NCBI GenBank assembly: GCA_022510815.1
Contig: JAFLST010000001.1
Span: 111,035 to 175,034, forward strand
Length of the DNA: 64,000 nucleotides
Source of the DNA: Christensenellaceae bacterium
GTDB lineage: Bacteria > Bacillota > Clostridia > Christensenellales > Aristaeellaceae
Direction of reading: 5' to 3'
Under the pieces are notes generated by a model. It made no database searches and was not told where the DNA came from. It saw only the letters and a program-made list of their open reading frames with translations. Position 1 is the first letter of the stretch. Each line of letters starts with the position of its first letter. Positions 24,671 to 32,537 of the stretch are shown here, piece by piece. A program made the translations under genes and the position numbers.

Positions 24671-25396
24671 ATGAACGAAATTATCGCCTCGCTGCACGCC
24701 AGAAAATCCGTGCGGGCCTATCTGGACAAGCCTGTCTCCCCGGAGGAAAAGCGGGCCATTCTGGAGTCCGCCTGTCAAGCGCCCACCGCGGGCAATCAGC
24801 AGCTCTATACGATTATCGACGTGACAGATCAGCAGCTCAAGGATCAGCTGGCCGTCTCCTGCGACAATCAGCCCTTTATCGCCGCTGCACCGCTGGTGCT
24901 GATCTTCTGCGCCGACTGCCGCAAGTGGATGTCCGCTTATCTCGAGGCCGGGCAGTCGCCCCGCAGGCCCGGCGCCGGCGACTTACTGCTGGCGACCACC
25001 GACGCTGCGATCGCTGCCCAGAACGCCGTCGTCGCGGCGGAGAGCCTCGGCATCGGCTCCTGCTACATCGGCGATATCCTTGAGCAGCGCGAAACGCATC
25101 AGGCCCTGCTGAATCTTCCGAAGTATGTTGTTCCTGTGGTCATGCTGGTGTTCGGCTACCCCACGGAGCAGCAGCAAAGCCGCCGCAAGCCCGACCGCTG
25201 CGCCATGGAGCACATCGTTCACGAGAACGCATACCGGGACATGGACGGTCAGGAGCTGCGGGAGATGTTCGCCGCCCGCGCAGGCGACAAGGGCTTTGAC
25301 GACTACATGGCGGCCTTCTGCCAGCGGAAATACACGTCCGATTTCGCGGTGGAAATGAGCCGCTCTGTGGCCGCTTACCTGAAGGATTTTGAATGA
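24671..25396 (+). CDS. Nitroreductase family protein
   Basis: A 241-residue FMN-dependent oxidoreductase. It has the N-terminal ARKSVRAYLDKPVS phosphate-binding Arg segment, ACQAPTAGNQQLY, the AAQNAVVAAESLGIGSCYIG dimer and FMN segment and a VVPVVMLVFGYPTE strand. The C-terminal 60 residues are an extra helical tail. Likely NAD(P)H-dependent reduction of nitro or quinone compounds, substrate unknown. AAGGAG lies 6 nt before ATG 24671; the track start at 24530 is inside the previous gene. The zinc-ribbon and dinB genes follow closely and may share the transcript. Confidence 0.92.
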   Translation: MNEIIASLHARKSVRAYLDKPVSPEEKRAILESACQAPTAGNQQLYTIIDVTDQQLKDQLAVSCDNQPFIAAAPLVLIFCADCRKWMSAYLEAGQSPRRPGAGDLLLATTDAAIAAQNAVVAAESLGIGSCYIGDILEQRETHQALLNLPKYVVPVVMLVFGYPTEQQQSRRKPDRCAMEHIVHENAYRDMDGQELREMFAARAGDKGFDDYMAAFCQRKYTSDFAVEMSRSVAAYLKDFE

Positions 25397-25423
25397 TTTT
25401 CCATTGAAAGGAGGCGCTGTGCC

Positions 25424-25645
25424 ATGCGTTGTTCCTGCAAGGAATGCGGCGTCTACATGACCCAGACCGAAAGCGAGCGGCTGGGCTGCGTCTGCCCGGA
25501 GTGCGGTTACCGCTGCTCGGACTGTCTGGGCACGAACACTGTCGTCAGCCGGGAAGCCCTGCGCAGTCTGGCCTTCGATCCGCGCTTTGATCCGGCGAAC
25601 ATAGCCGCTTCCTTTGAGCGCCGCGATGAGGACGACGATGGCTGA
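25424..25645 (+). CDS. Small Cys-rich zinc-ribbon protein preceding dinB
   Basis: A 73-residue protein with four Cys pairs in its first 40 residues (CSCKEC, GCVCPEC, CSDC), enough for one or two zinc sites, followed by an acidic tail ending DEDDDG. AAAGGAGG lies 10 nt before the ATG. It overlaps the dinB start by 8 nt. No family is recognised. The tight coupling with DNA polymerase IV suggests a role in the same process, but this is inference. Confidence 0.72.
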   Translation: MRCSCKECGVYMTQTESERLGCVCPECGYRCSDCLGTNTVVSREALRSLAFDPRFDPANIAASFERRDEDDDG

Positions 25646-26831
25646 CCGCACCATCCTGCACTGCGACTGCAACAACTTCTACGCCTCGGTGGAGCTGCTG
25701 GAACGCCCTGACCTCATGGACAAGCCTGTCGCGGTGGCAGGCGACCCGGAAGGACGGCATGGCATCATTCTGGCGAAGAACCAGATCGCCAAGGGCTACG
25801 GCGTCAAAACAGCGGAGACCATCTGGCAGGCCCGGAAAAAGTGTCCGGGCCTTGTTTTGCTGCCGCCGCATCGGGAGAAGTACAGCGCCATGTCGGCGCG
25901 CGTCAACGCCATCTATCTGGATGTGACCGATCAGGTAGAGCCCTTCTCCGTGGACGAGAGCTGGCTGGACGTGACGGGTTCGCGCGCGCTGTTCGGAGAC
26001 GGCGCCGCCATCGCGGACATGCTGCGCAGGCGTGTGCGCGAGGAGCTGGGCATCACAATCTCCGTGGGCGTAAGCGATAACAAGTCATGGGCCAAGATGG
26101 GCAGCGACTACAAGAAGCCTGACGCCACCACCCTCGTCACCCGGGAGAATGCCAGCAGTTTGCTCTATCCCCTGCCCGTGTCCGATCTGCTGTTCGTGGG
26201 CCATGCGGCGGCGGAAACGCTGCGGCGGCACGGCATCGGCACCATCGGCGCACTGGCGGATTGCTCGCCTGAGCTGCTCGTCCAGTATCTCGGCAAGCAA
26301 GGCGAATCTCTGTGGCGGATGGCCCGGGGCCTCGACGACAGCCCGGTGAGGCGCTGGGGTGAATCGGAGCCTATCAAGTCCATCGGCAACAGCACGACCT
26401 TCTCCCATGATCTGATCGGCCGGGAGGCCTGCCACGCAGGACTGAAGCCCCTGTGTGAATCGGTCGGGACGCGGCTGCGTCAGCAAGGACTCAAGTGCCA
26501 CACGGTGACCATCCAGATCAAAGACCCGCAGTTCAAGGTGATCTCCCGGCAGAAGACGCTGCCCCTGCCGACCAATCTGACCCGCCAGCTCTACCGGGAG
26601 GCTTGTGCGCTGCTGGACGCGAGCTGGCCCGAGAGAGCTCCCGTGCGGCTTCTGAGCGTCACAGCGGGCAGCCTGTGCCCGGAGAACGACGCGGTTCCGG
26701 CACAGCTTTCCTTCCTTGAGGAGGTCGCCCCCGACGACCCGCGCCAGCTCCGACTGGAAAAGGCCATTGATCGCGTCCGGGAACGCTATGGTCAGGGTAT
26801 TGTCGGCACCGGACCGAATGAAAAGGCGTAA
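25638..26831 (+). CDS. dinB: DNA polymerase IV (Y-family translesion polymerase)
   Basis: A 397-residue error-prone polymerase that bypasses DNA lesions. The palm has HCDCNNFYASVELLERP (first metal Asp, steric gate region) and PFSVDESWLDVTGS with the catalytic Asp-Glu. GVSDNKSWAKMGSDYKKP follows, then a thumb with two HhH-like turns (LLFVGHAAAETLRRHGI) and the little finger ending in a basic tail with PAQLSFLEE, which may be a beta-clamp contact. No Cys-rich extension is present in this chain. ATG 25638 overlaps the upstream zinc-ribbon gene. No LexA-type operator is obvious at the operon promoter. Confidence 0.94.
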   Translation: MADRTILHCDCNNFYASVELLERPDLMDKPVAVAGDPEGRHGIILAKNQIAKGYGVKTAETIWQARKKCPGLVLLPPHREKYSAMSARVNAIYLDVTDQVEPFSVDESWLDVTGSRALFGDGAAIADMLRRRVREELGITISVGVSDNKSWAKMGSDYKKPDATTLVTRENASSLLYPLPVSDLLFVGHAAAETLRRHGIGTIGALADCSPELLVQYLGKQGESLWRMARGLDDSPVRRWGESEPIKSIGNSTTFSHDLIGREACHAGLKPLCESVGTRLRQQGLKCHTVTIQIKDPQFKVISRQKTLPLPTNLTRQLYREACALLDASWPERAPVRLLSVTAGSLCPENDAVPAQLSFLEEVAPDDPRQLRLEKAIDRVRERYGQGIVGTGPNEKA

Positions 26832-26834
26832 ATG

Positions 26835-26864
26835 AAAGAGCCTGCTTGTGGAACAGGCTCTTTT
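26835..26864. terminator. Bidirectional terminator between dinB and the TfoX-like gene
   Basis: A perfect 10-bp stem AAAGAGCCTG/CAGGCTCTTT with a 9-nt loop; T-rich on the plus side and A-rich on the opposite flank, between convergent genes. Confidence 0.82.
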
Positions 26865-26873
26865 ATCTTGCGC

Positions 26874-27122
26874 TCACAATTGCCTGAAATAGGCTTTCAA
26901 TTCCGCTTTGCACGCGTCGTTCAGCCGGCTGATCTCAACACCCTGAATCGCGGCTTCCAGATAATACAGAATAACGACGCAGGTGTTGGGATATTGCTCC
27001 TTAAGGCGAAAAGCCGCCTGTCTGCTGCCCATCTGCCTCAATTCCTCCGCCGAGCGAATTCCGACCGACAGGAGCTTCCTTTCCATCGTCTTTCCAAATC
27101 CCATAGATGCGAGCGAGGACAT
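26874..27122 (-). CDS. Stand-alone TfoX C-terminal domain protein
   Basis: An 82-residue helical protein matching the TfoX/Sxy C-terminal domain: MGFGKTMERKLLSVGIRSAEELRQMGSRQAAFRLKEQYP, then a hydrophobic helix VVILYYLEAAIQG and LKAYFRQL. The first half is a helix-hairpin-helix-like fold. In Proteobacteria TfoX activates competence; short versions in Firmicutes have no settled role. AAGGAG lies 6 nt before the ATG, and a strong promoter precedes it. It is convergent with dinB and divergent from glgP. Confidence 0.82.
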   Translation of the reverse strand: MSSLASMGFGKTMERKLLSVGIRSAEELRQMGSRQAAFRLKEQYPNTCVVILYYLEAAIQGVEISRLNDACKAELKAYFRQL

Positions 27123-27154
27123 ACCATTCTCCTTTGCGTTTCAGCGATGGAGCA

Positions 27155-27183
27155 AGTATACCACAAGCCTCCGCAGTATTCAA
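27155..27183 (-). promoter_or_regulatory. Promoter of the TfoX-like gene
   Basis: Minus-strand TTGAAT, a 17-nt spacer and TATACT, 33 nt upstream of the start codon. Confidence 0.7.
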
Positions 27184-27229
27184 GCGGCCTGTGAAGCGGC
27201 AGGTTTTCCTGCCGATGTAAAATTTCCGC

Positions 27230-27258
27230 TTGTCATAAAGGCAAAAGTGTCGTATACT
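27230..27258 (+). promoter_or_regulatory. Promoter of glgP
   Basis: TTGTCA, a 17-nt spacer and TATACT. The roughly 95-nt leader that follows contains three small hairpins (CTGAC-TAT-GTCAG, CCGCG-TTTT-CGCGG and CGCTCC-ACC-GGAGCG). Confidence 0.72.
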
Positions 27259-27293
27259 ATACCATGTCTGACTATGTCAGGCCGCGTTTTCGC

Positions 27294-27305
27294 GGAAACG
27301 TTTTC
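27294..27305 (+). promoter_or_regulatory. Possible cre-like (CcpA/LacI-type) site in the glgP leader
   Basis: GGAAACGTTTTC is a near-palindrome centred on CG. It sits about 35 nt after the glgP -10 box, where catabolite repression sites can act as roadblocks. The match to the cre consensus is partial. Confidence 0.3.
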
Positions 27306-27356
27306 GCTCCACCGGAGCGGAACTCTCATAGCCGTATCACAGAAGGAGGAATCCCC

Positions 27357-29816
27357 ATGCCTACGACCTCGTTTGACAAGGAATCCATCAAAGCTTCCAT
27401 TGTCGGCAAGCTGCAGCGCTACAACGGCCGCACCATTCAGGAGGCCTCCAGTGCGCAGATCTACCGTGCGCTGGCATCCACCGTCCGCGACCAGATCATG
27501 CAGAAGTGGATGATCTCCCGGGAGGAGCGCAAGACCTCGAAGTCCAAGCGCCTGTATTACCTCTCCGTGGAGTTCCTGATGGGCCGCAGCCTCTACTGCA
27601 ACATCCTGAACCTCGTCTCCACCAAGGAATATCAGGAAGCCCTTGACGAGCTGGGCATCAATATTGACGATGTGCTGCAGGAGGAGCCGGAACCCGCGCT
27701 GGGCAACGGCGGTCTGGGCCGTCTCGCGGCGTGCTTTATGGACTCCCTCGCCTCTCTCGACCTGCCCACCATGGGCTGCTCCATCCGCTATGAATACGGT
27801 CTGTTCCGGCAGAAGATCATTGACGGCCAGCAGGTCGAGCTGCCCGACTATTGGCTGGGCAACGGCAACGTCTGGGAAATGGCCGTGATGGAGGACGCCT
27901 GCGAGGTGCACTTCAACGGCTACATCGAGACCGTCGAGGAAAACGGCCGTCTCTCCTTCGTTCACAAGGACTATAATACCGTCGAGGCTGTCCCCTATGA
28001 CATGCCCATCGTCGGCTATGACACCTCCACGGTCAACAGCCTGCGCCTATGGTCTGCCCGCAGCCCCAAGCGCGTCGATCTTGGTGCCTTCGGTCAGGGC
28101 CAGTACATTCAGGCGGCTGCCGAGCGTGAGCTGGTGGAGGCCATCTCGAACATCCTCTATCCCGAGGACAACCACTATGAGGGCAAGCTCCTGCGGCTCA
28201 AGCAGCAGTATTTCTTCACCAGCGCGACGCTGCAGTACGCCCTGAAGGACTTCCGCAAGCTCCACGGCAACAACTGGCAGAAACTGCCGGATCAGGTCGT
28301 CATCCACATCAACGATACGCATCCCGGCCTTGCCATACCCGAGCTCATGCGCCTGCTGATGGATGAGTATGGCCTTGGCTGGGATGAGGCGCAGGCCATC
28401 GTCAGCAAGACGGTCGCCTATACCAACCACACCATCATGGCCGAGGCCCTCGAAAAGTGGCCCGAGGACATGGTGCGCACGCTGCTGCCCCGCATCTATC
28501 AGATTCTCGTCGAGATGAACCGCCGCCTCTGCGCGCGCCTGTGGAACTACTTCCCCGGCGAGGCCGAGCGCGTGGGCAAGATGGCCATCATCAGCTACGG
28601 CTACATCCACATGGCCAATCTCTGCGTGGCTATGAGCTCTTCCACCAACGGCGTCAGCCAGCTCCATGGCGATATCCTCAAGGCCGAGACCTTCCATGAC
28701 TTCTATCTTGTCATGCCCGAGAAGTTCTCCGCCATCACCAACGGCATCACGCACCGCCGCTGGCTCATGGCGTGCAATCCGAAGCTGAGCGATCTGATCT
28801 GCGAAGCCATCGGCGACAAGTGGATCAAGAACACCGAGCTGCTCTCCGAGCTGGCTCCCTTCGCTGATGACAAGGCCTTCCGCGAGAAGTTCGCCAAGAT
28901 CAAGTTAGCGAACAAGCAGCGTCTGGCCAACTACCTCAAGAACAAGCAGGACATCGACGTGGACACCAGCTTCATGTTCGACGCCCAGTCCAAGCGCTTG
29001 CATGAGTACAAGCGGCAGATGCTCAACGCTCTGCACATTCTGGTGCTCTACAACCGCATTGTCAACGACCCGACCTACACCATGGAGCCCCGCTGCTTCA
29101 TCTTCGGCTCCAAGGCCGCGCCCGGCTACAATCGCGCGAAGTCCATCATCCGCTTCATCAACGCGCTTGCCCGCCTGATCGACAAGCATCCCCGGGCCCG
29201 GACGATGCTGCAGGTCGTCTTCCTCGAGAACTACGACGTCTCCAGCGCGCAGGTGCTGATCCCCGCCACCGAGCTGTCTGAGCAGCTCTCCACCGCCTCC
29301 AAGGAGGCCAGCGGCACCGGCAACATGAAGTACATGATGAACGGCGCGGTGACCATCGGCACCATGGACGGCGCGAACGTCGAGATTTCCGAGCAGGTCG
29401 GCATGGACAACATCTATATCTTCGGCATGCGCTCTGACACCGTGCTGGACATGTACCGCGAGAACAACTACAACCCCATGTCCATCTATGAGACCAATCA
29501 GGAGATTCGTCAGGCGCTGACCCAGATGATCGACGGCACGCTCCTGCCCGAAGCGCCCAGCGCCCTGCAGGATCTCTATCACTCCCTGCTCATGGGCGAC
29601 TGGAACTCCATGGCTGACCCGTACTTCGTGCTCAAGGACTTCGGCTCCTACTCCATGGCCCAGCGCCGTGTGGACGCCGACTATGCCGACAAGGACAAGT
29701 GGAACAAGATGGCCGTCATCAACACCGCCATGTCCGGCATCTTCTCCTCTGACCGCACCATCCGCGAGTACAACGACACCATCTGGCACCTCCAGCCCCT
29801 CGAGCGGAAAGACTGA
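27357..29816 (+). CDS. glgP: Glycogen/maltodextrin phosphorylase
   Basis: An 819-residue GT35 enzyme that releases glucose 1-phosphate from alpha-1,4-glucans. YYLSVEFLMGRSL and EPEPALGNGGLGRLAACFMDSLA lie at the N-terminal phosphate/allosteric side, and VIHINDTHPGLAIPELMR and TNGITHRRWL in the middle. The pyridoxal-phosphate signature EASGTGNMKYMMNGAVTIGTMDGANVEI, with the Schiff-base Lys, is near residue 655. Length is typical of bacterial enzymes. GAAGGAGG precedes ATG 27357; the track start lies within the promoter leader. The GH13 enzyme downstream would supply linear glucans. Confidence 0.96.
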   Translation: MPTTSFDKESIKASIVGKLQRYNGRTIQEASSAQIYRALASTVRDQIMQKWMISREERKTSKSKRLYYLSVEFLMGRSLYCNILNLVSTKEYQEALDELGINIDDVLQEEPEPALGNGGLGRLAACFMDSLASLDLPTMGCSIRYEYGLFRQKIIDGQQVELPDYWLGNGNVWEMAVMEDACEVHFNGYIETVEENGRLSFVHKDYNTVEAVPYDMPIVGYDTSTVNSLRLWSARSPKRVDLGAFGQGQYIQAAAERELVEAISNILYPEDNHYEGKLLRLKQQYFFTSATLQYALKDFRKLHGNNWQKLPDQVVIHINDTHPGLAIPELMRLLMDEYGLGWDEAQAIVSKTVAYTNHTIMAEALEKWPEDMVRTLLPRIYQILVEMNRRLCARLWNYFPGEAERVGKMAIISYGYIHMANLCVAMSSSTNGVSQLHGDILKAETFHDFYLVMPEKFSAITNGITHRRWLMACNPKLSDLICEAIGDKWIKNTELLSELAPFADDKAFREKFAKIKLANKQRLANYLKNKQDIDVDTSFMFDAQSKRLHEYKRQMLNALHILVLYNRIVNDPTYTMEPRCFIFGSKAAPGYNRAKSIIRFINALARLIDKHPRARTMLQVVFLENYDVSSAQVLIPATELSEQLSTASKEASGTGNMKYMMNGAVTIGTMDGANVEISEQVGMDNIYIFGMRSDTVLDMYRENNYNPMSIYETNQEIRQALTQMIDGTLLPEAPSALQDLYHSLLMGDWNSMADPYFVLKDFGSYSMAQRRVDADYADKDKWNKMAVINTAMSGIFSSDRTIREYNDTIWHLQPLERKD

Positions 29817-29893
29817 AAGGCGCTTCGCGACCCCTCGGATTGCGGCTTGGGACAGTAAGTTGCGTTTTCTCAACATATATACAGCGATTCAAC

Positions 29894-29925
29894 AAGCCCG
29901 GACGATACCAGCGCCCGGGCTTTCC
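29894..29925 (+). terminator. Probable weak terminator after glgP
   Basis: AAGCCCGG pairs with CCGGGCTT around a 12-nt loop, followed by TCC. The T-run is short, so read-through into the GH13 gene is likely. Confidence 0.5.
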
Positions 29926-29972
29926 TGAAAACATGGAATCCCATATTTTCGCATGACAGGACTGATACACCG

Positions 29973-31733
29973 ATGCTTCTCCACGATTCGCACAAGCTCT
30001 TCTTCCGTGAGCCTGCCGGTCCTCTGCCGGAGGGCAGCGAGGTCACCATCCGACTGATCTGCGACGAGGCTACGAGCGTCGTCCTGCGCACATGGATGGA
30101 TGAGGAACTCTGCTATACCATGATGCTGACCGAGGAGAACGTCTGGGAGCTGGGGCTTCGTCTGCCCCGGCACTCCGGGCTGTTCTGGTACTCCTTTATC
30201 GTCTATCGCCGGGACGGACGCACCATCCGCTATGGCAACGCTTACGACAAGCTGGGCGGCGAAGGCGCGATATATGAGCAGGGCGATCCCGAGTCCTTCC
30301 AGATCACCGTCTATCAGGAGAGCTATCGCACGCCGTCCTACATGCACGGAGCGAACATCTATCAGATTTTCCCTGACCGCTTCCGGCGTGCTGCGACGGC
30401 TTCGGTCGACAAGCGCACGAACCGGCTGATGCACAAGAGCTGGAACGAGGACGTGATGCTGTACACCAATCCTCGCAGCGGCTCCTATGAGCCCATCGAC
30501 TTTTTCGGTGGTACTCTCACGGGCATTCAGGAGAAGCTCCCCTATCTCAAGAGCCTCGGCATTGACATTCTCTACCTGAATCCCATCTTTCAGGCGAACT
30601 CCAACCATCGCTATGACACGGGCGATTACACCAAGATCGACCCGCTGCTGGGTACGGAGGAGGAGTTCAAGGCCCTCTGCGCCGAGGCGGAGAAGCTGGG
30701 CATGCGCGTCATGCTGGACGGCGTGTTCTCTCACACCGGCGACGACAGCGTCTACTTCAACCGCTATGGCAATTACAACAGCGTCGGCGCGTATCAGGGG
30801 GCCAATTCGCCCTATTACACTTGGTACACCTTCCGGCAATTCCCGGATGATTACCGCTGCTGGTGGAACTTTACCACCCTGCCCGAATGCCGCAAGGATA
30901 ACCCGGATTACCAGCATTTCATTTTCAAGGCCAAGGACGGCGTCGTGCCCCGCTGGATTCATGCGGGCGCCTGCGGATGGCGACTGGATGTAGCCGACGA
31001 GCTGTCGATGGATTTCCTGCGCAAGCTGCGCGTGGCAGCCAAGAAGGCCAAGCCGGATGCAGTGGTGCTCGGCGAGGTCTGGGAAGACGCAAGCAACAAG
31101 GTCGCCTACGGAGAGACGCGCTGCTACTGCACAGGCGACACCCTTGACAGCGTCATGAACTATCCCCTGCGCGAGGCTATTCTGAGCTTCATCACCGGCC
31201 AAACCACAGCCCATGCGCTGGCCCGGCTGGTCAGGCATCAGGAAGAGGTCTATCCGGCACAATTCCGTTATGCCCTGATGAACCTGATCGGCAGTCATGA
31301 CCGTTCCCGCGTGCTGAACGTGCTCTGCGGCCGGGATGGCGCGAATCTCACCAGAGCAGAACAGAGCACCATTCGCCTGACCCCGGATGAGTACAGTCTT
31401 GCTGTCAATCGCCTGCGCAAGTGCGTCGACATTCTCTGCGCGCTGCCCGGCTGCCCGACCATCTATTATGGCGACGAGGCCGGTCTCACCGGATGCGCCG
31501 ACCCGTTCTGTCGCCGTCCCTTCCCGTGGGGACATGAGGACAAAGAGCTGCAGAGCTATATCGCGGCAAAGCTCAGCCACCGCCGGGATTCGGAGGTGCT
31601 CAAATACGGTCACTGCGCCATCGAGGCCAAGGACGACGATACCATCGTCATCACCCGCACCCTTGGCGCCGTCGACGCGCTGGGCAATCCCGCCCTCAGC
31701 CGCGGCAAAGAAGTCGTCACGGTCAAACGGTAA
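29973..31733 (+). CDS. GH13 alpha-glucanohydrolase (neopullulanase/cyclomaltodextrinase-like)
   Basis: A 586-residue cytoplasmic enzyme. Residues 1-110 form an N-terminal beta domain of the GH13_20 type. The barrel contains IYQIFPDRF, ILYLNPIFQANSNHRYDTGDY, VMLDGVFSHTG, GWRLDVADEL (nucleophile Asp), VVLGEVWEDA (acid/base Glu) and LIGSHDRSR (transition-state Asp). It ends soon after the barrel, so the C-terminal beta domain is short. It probably opens cyclic or branched dextrins for GlgP just upstream. The ribosome site is weak (AGGA 12 nt away), which suggests low translation or coupling to read-through from glgP. Confidence 0.92.
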   Translation: MLLHDSHKLFFREPAGPLPEGSEVTIRLICDEATSVVLRTWMDEELCYTMMLTEENVWELGLRLPRHSGLFWYSFIVYRRDGRTIRYGNAYDKLGGEGAIYEQGDPESFQITVYQESYRTPSYMHGANIYQIFPDRFRRAATASVDKRTNRLMHKSWNEDVMLYTNPRSGSYEPIDFFGGTLTGIQEKLPYLKSLGIDILYLNPIFQANSNHRYDTGDYTKIDPLLGTEEEFKALCAEAEKLGMRVMLDGVFSHTGDDSVYFNRYGNYNSVGAYQGANSPYYTWYTFRQFPDDYRCWWNFTTLPECRKDNPDYQHFIFKAKDGVVPRWIHAGACGWRLDVADELSMDFLRKLRVAAKKAKPDAVVLGEVWEDASNKVAYGETRCYCTGDTLDSVMNYPLREAILSFITGQTTAHALARLVRHQEEVYPAQFRYALMNLIGSHDRSRVLNVLCGRDGANLTRAEQSTIRLTPDEYSLAVNRLRKCVDILCALPGCPTIYYGDEAGLTGCADPFCRRPFPWGHEDKELQSYIAAKLSHRRDSEVLKYGHCAIEAKDDDTIVITRTLGAVDALGNPALSRGKEVVTVKR

Positions 31734-31753
31734 AACTGTAAAGGAGAGTCTCT

Positions 31754-32221
31754 GTGGACATCAGGCTCGATCCTGTAAAACCCCATGAAAAGGACACGCT
31801 GTTCCGGTTGCTTCAGTATTCGCTTTTTGAGGAAAGCGCCACGGATCTCAACGAGATGAACGGTGAAGCAATCTTTGACTATCCGTGGTTTGAGCTGTAT
31901 TTCACAGACGCCGACCGCTGGGCTTATATCATCCGTGAGCAGGAGACGGACAAGCTGCTGGGCTTCGTCATGGTCAAAACCCGCGAGGGATATCCGGGCT
32001 ATATGATCGCCGAATTCATGGTCATTCCCAAGTATCGCCGAAACGGCATCGGGAGGAGAGCCGCCACGGCATGCTTTGATCGCTTCCGCGGCGAGTGGGA
32101 GGTTTCCCCCGCATTCGGCAGCGAGACGGCCTATCAGTTCTGGAAAGGCGTCATAGATAGCTATACAGACGGCAACAACCGCTTTGAGGACAGAAAGTTT
32201 CTGTTTTGCAATGCAAAGTAG
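31754..32221 (+). CDS. GNAT family N-acetyltransferase
   Basis: A 155-residue acetyl-CoA-dependent transferase. The core shows LLGFVMVKTREGYPGYMIAEFMVIPKYRRNGIGRRAATACFDRF, in which YRRNGIG is the pyrophosphate-binding R/Q-x-x-G-x-G/A loop of motif A. The last strand is DRKFLFCN. The start is GTG 31754 with AAGGAG 9 nt upstream. It lies 20 nt after the GH13 gene and is likely cotranscribed. The acceptor is unknown. Confidence 0.88.
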   Translation: MDIRLDPVKPHEKDTLFRLLQYSLFEESATDLNEMNGEAIFDYPWFELYFTDADRWAYIIREQETDKLLGFVMVKTREGYPGYMIAEFMVIPKYRRNGIGRRAATACFDRFRGEWEVSPAFGSETAYQFWKGVIDSYTDGNNRFEDRKFLFCNAK

Positions 32222-32292
32222 TTCATGTCAAACCGCATGGCGGCTTGGGCGCCTGTTCTGGCGACCGCCCCATACACTGCCCGACCAACGGC

Positions 32293-32329
32293 AGCCTTAT
32301 CTGAAGTGGTTTTAGATAAGGCTCTTTTT
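32293..32329 (+). terminator. Terminator of the glgP-GH13-GNAT transcript
   Basis: AGCCTTATCT pairs with AGATAAGGCT around an 11-nt loop, followed by CTTTTTG. Confidence 0.85.
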
Positions 32330-32451
32330 GAGCCTCCATTACCAGCTGAATCCTCTTTCAAACAGCCTTCATCGCTGTTTACTGTTTGTTCCTTAGGAAA
32401 TGCTCCTGCTGAATGACTTCTGACTCACATTTGAGAAGAATCACCCTAAGC

Positions 32452-32488
32452 AAAGGACGGTATGACCATACAGGTCATACCGTCCTTT
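32452..32488. terminator. Long perfect hairpin, probably terminating the minus-strand operon
   Basis: A perfect 15-bp stem AAAGGACGGTATGAC/GTCATACCGTCCTTT with a 7-nt loop, 50 nt after the solute-binding protein stop. T-runs on both strands are short. Confidence 0.65.
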
Positions 32489-32537
32489 CTGATATACTGT
32501 TTCGGCGCATTATCCGCGAGTCGGATTACCGACCAGC

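Larger units (their letters stand above)
32222..32537. other. Intergenic region with two terminators and no gene
   Basis: About 316 nt between the convergent GNAT and solute-binding protein genes. Apart from the two hairpins listed separately I see no gene, promoter or repeat in it. The track ORFs at 32161-32361 and 32225-32416 lack ribosome sites. Confidence 0.6.

Noticed and set aside
32161-32416. Two short ORFs downstream of the GNAT gene
   Set aside because: No ribosome sites; they overlap the GNAT end or the terminator.
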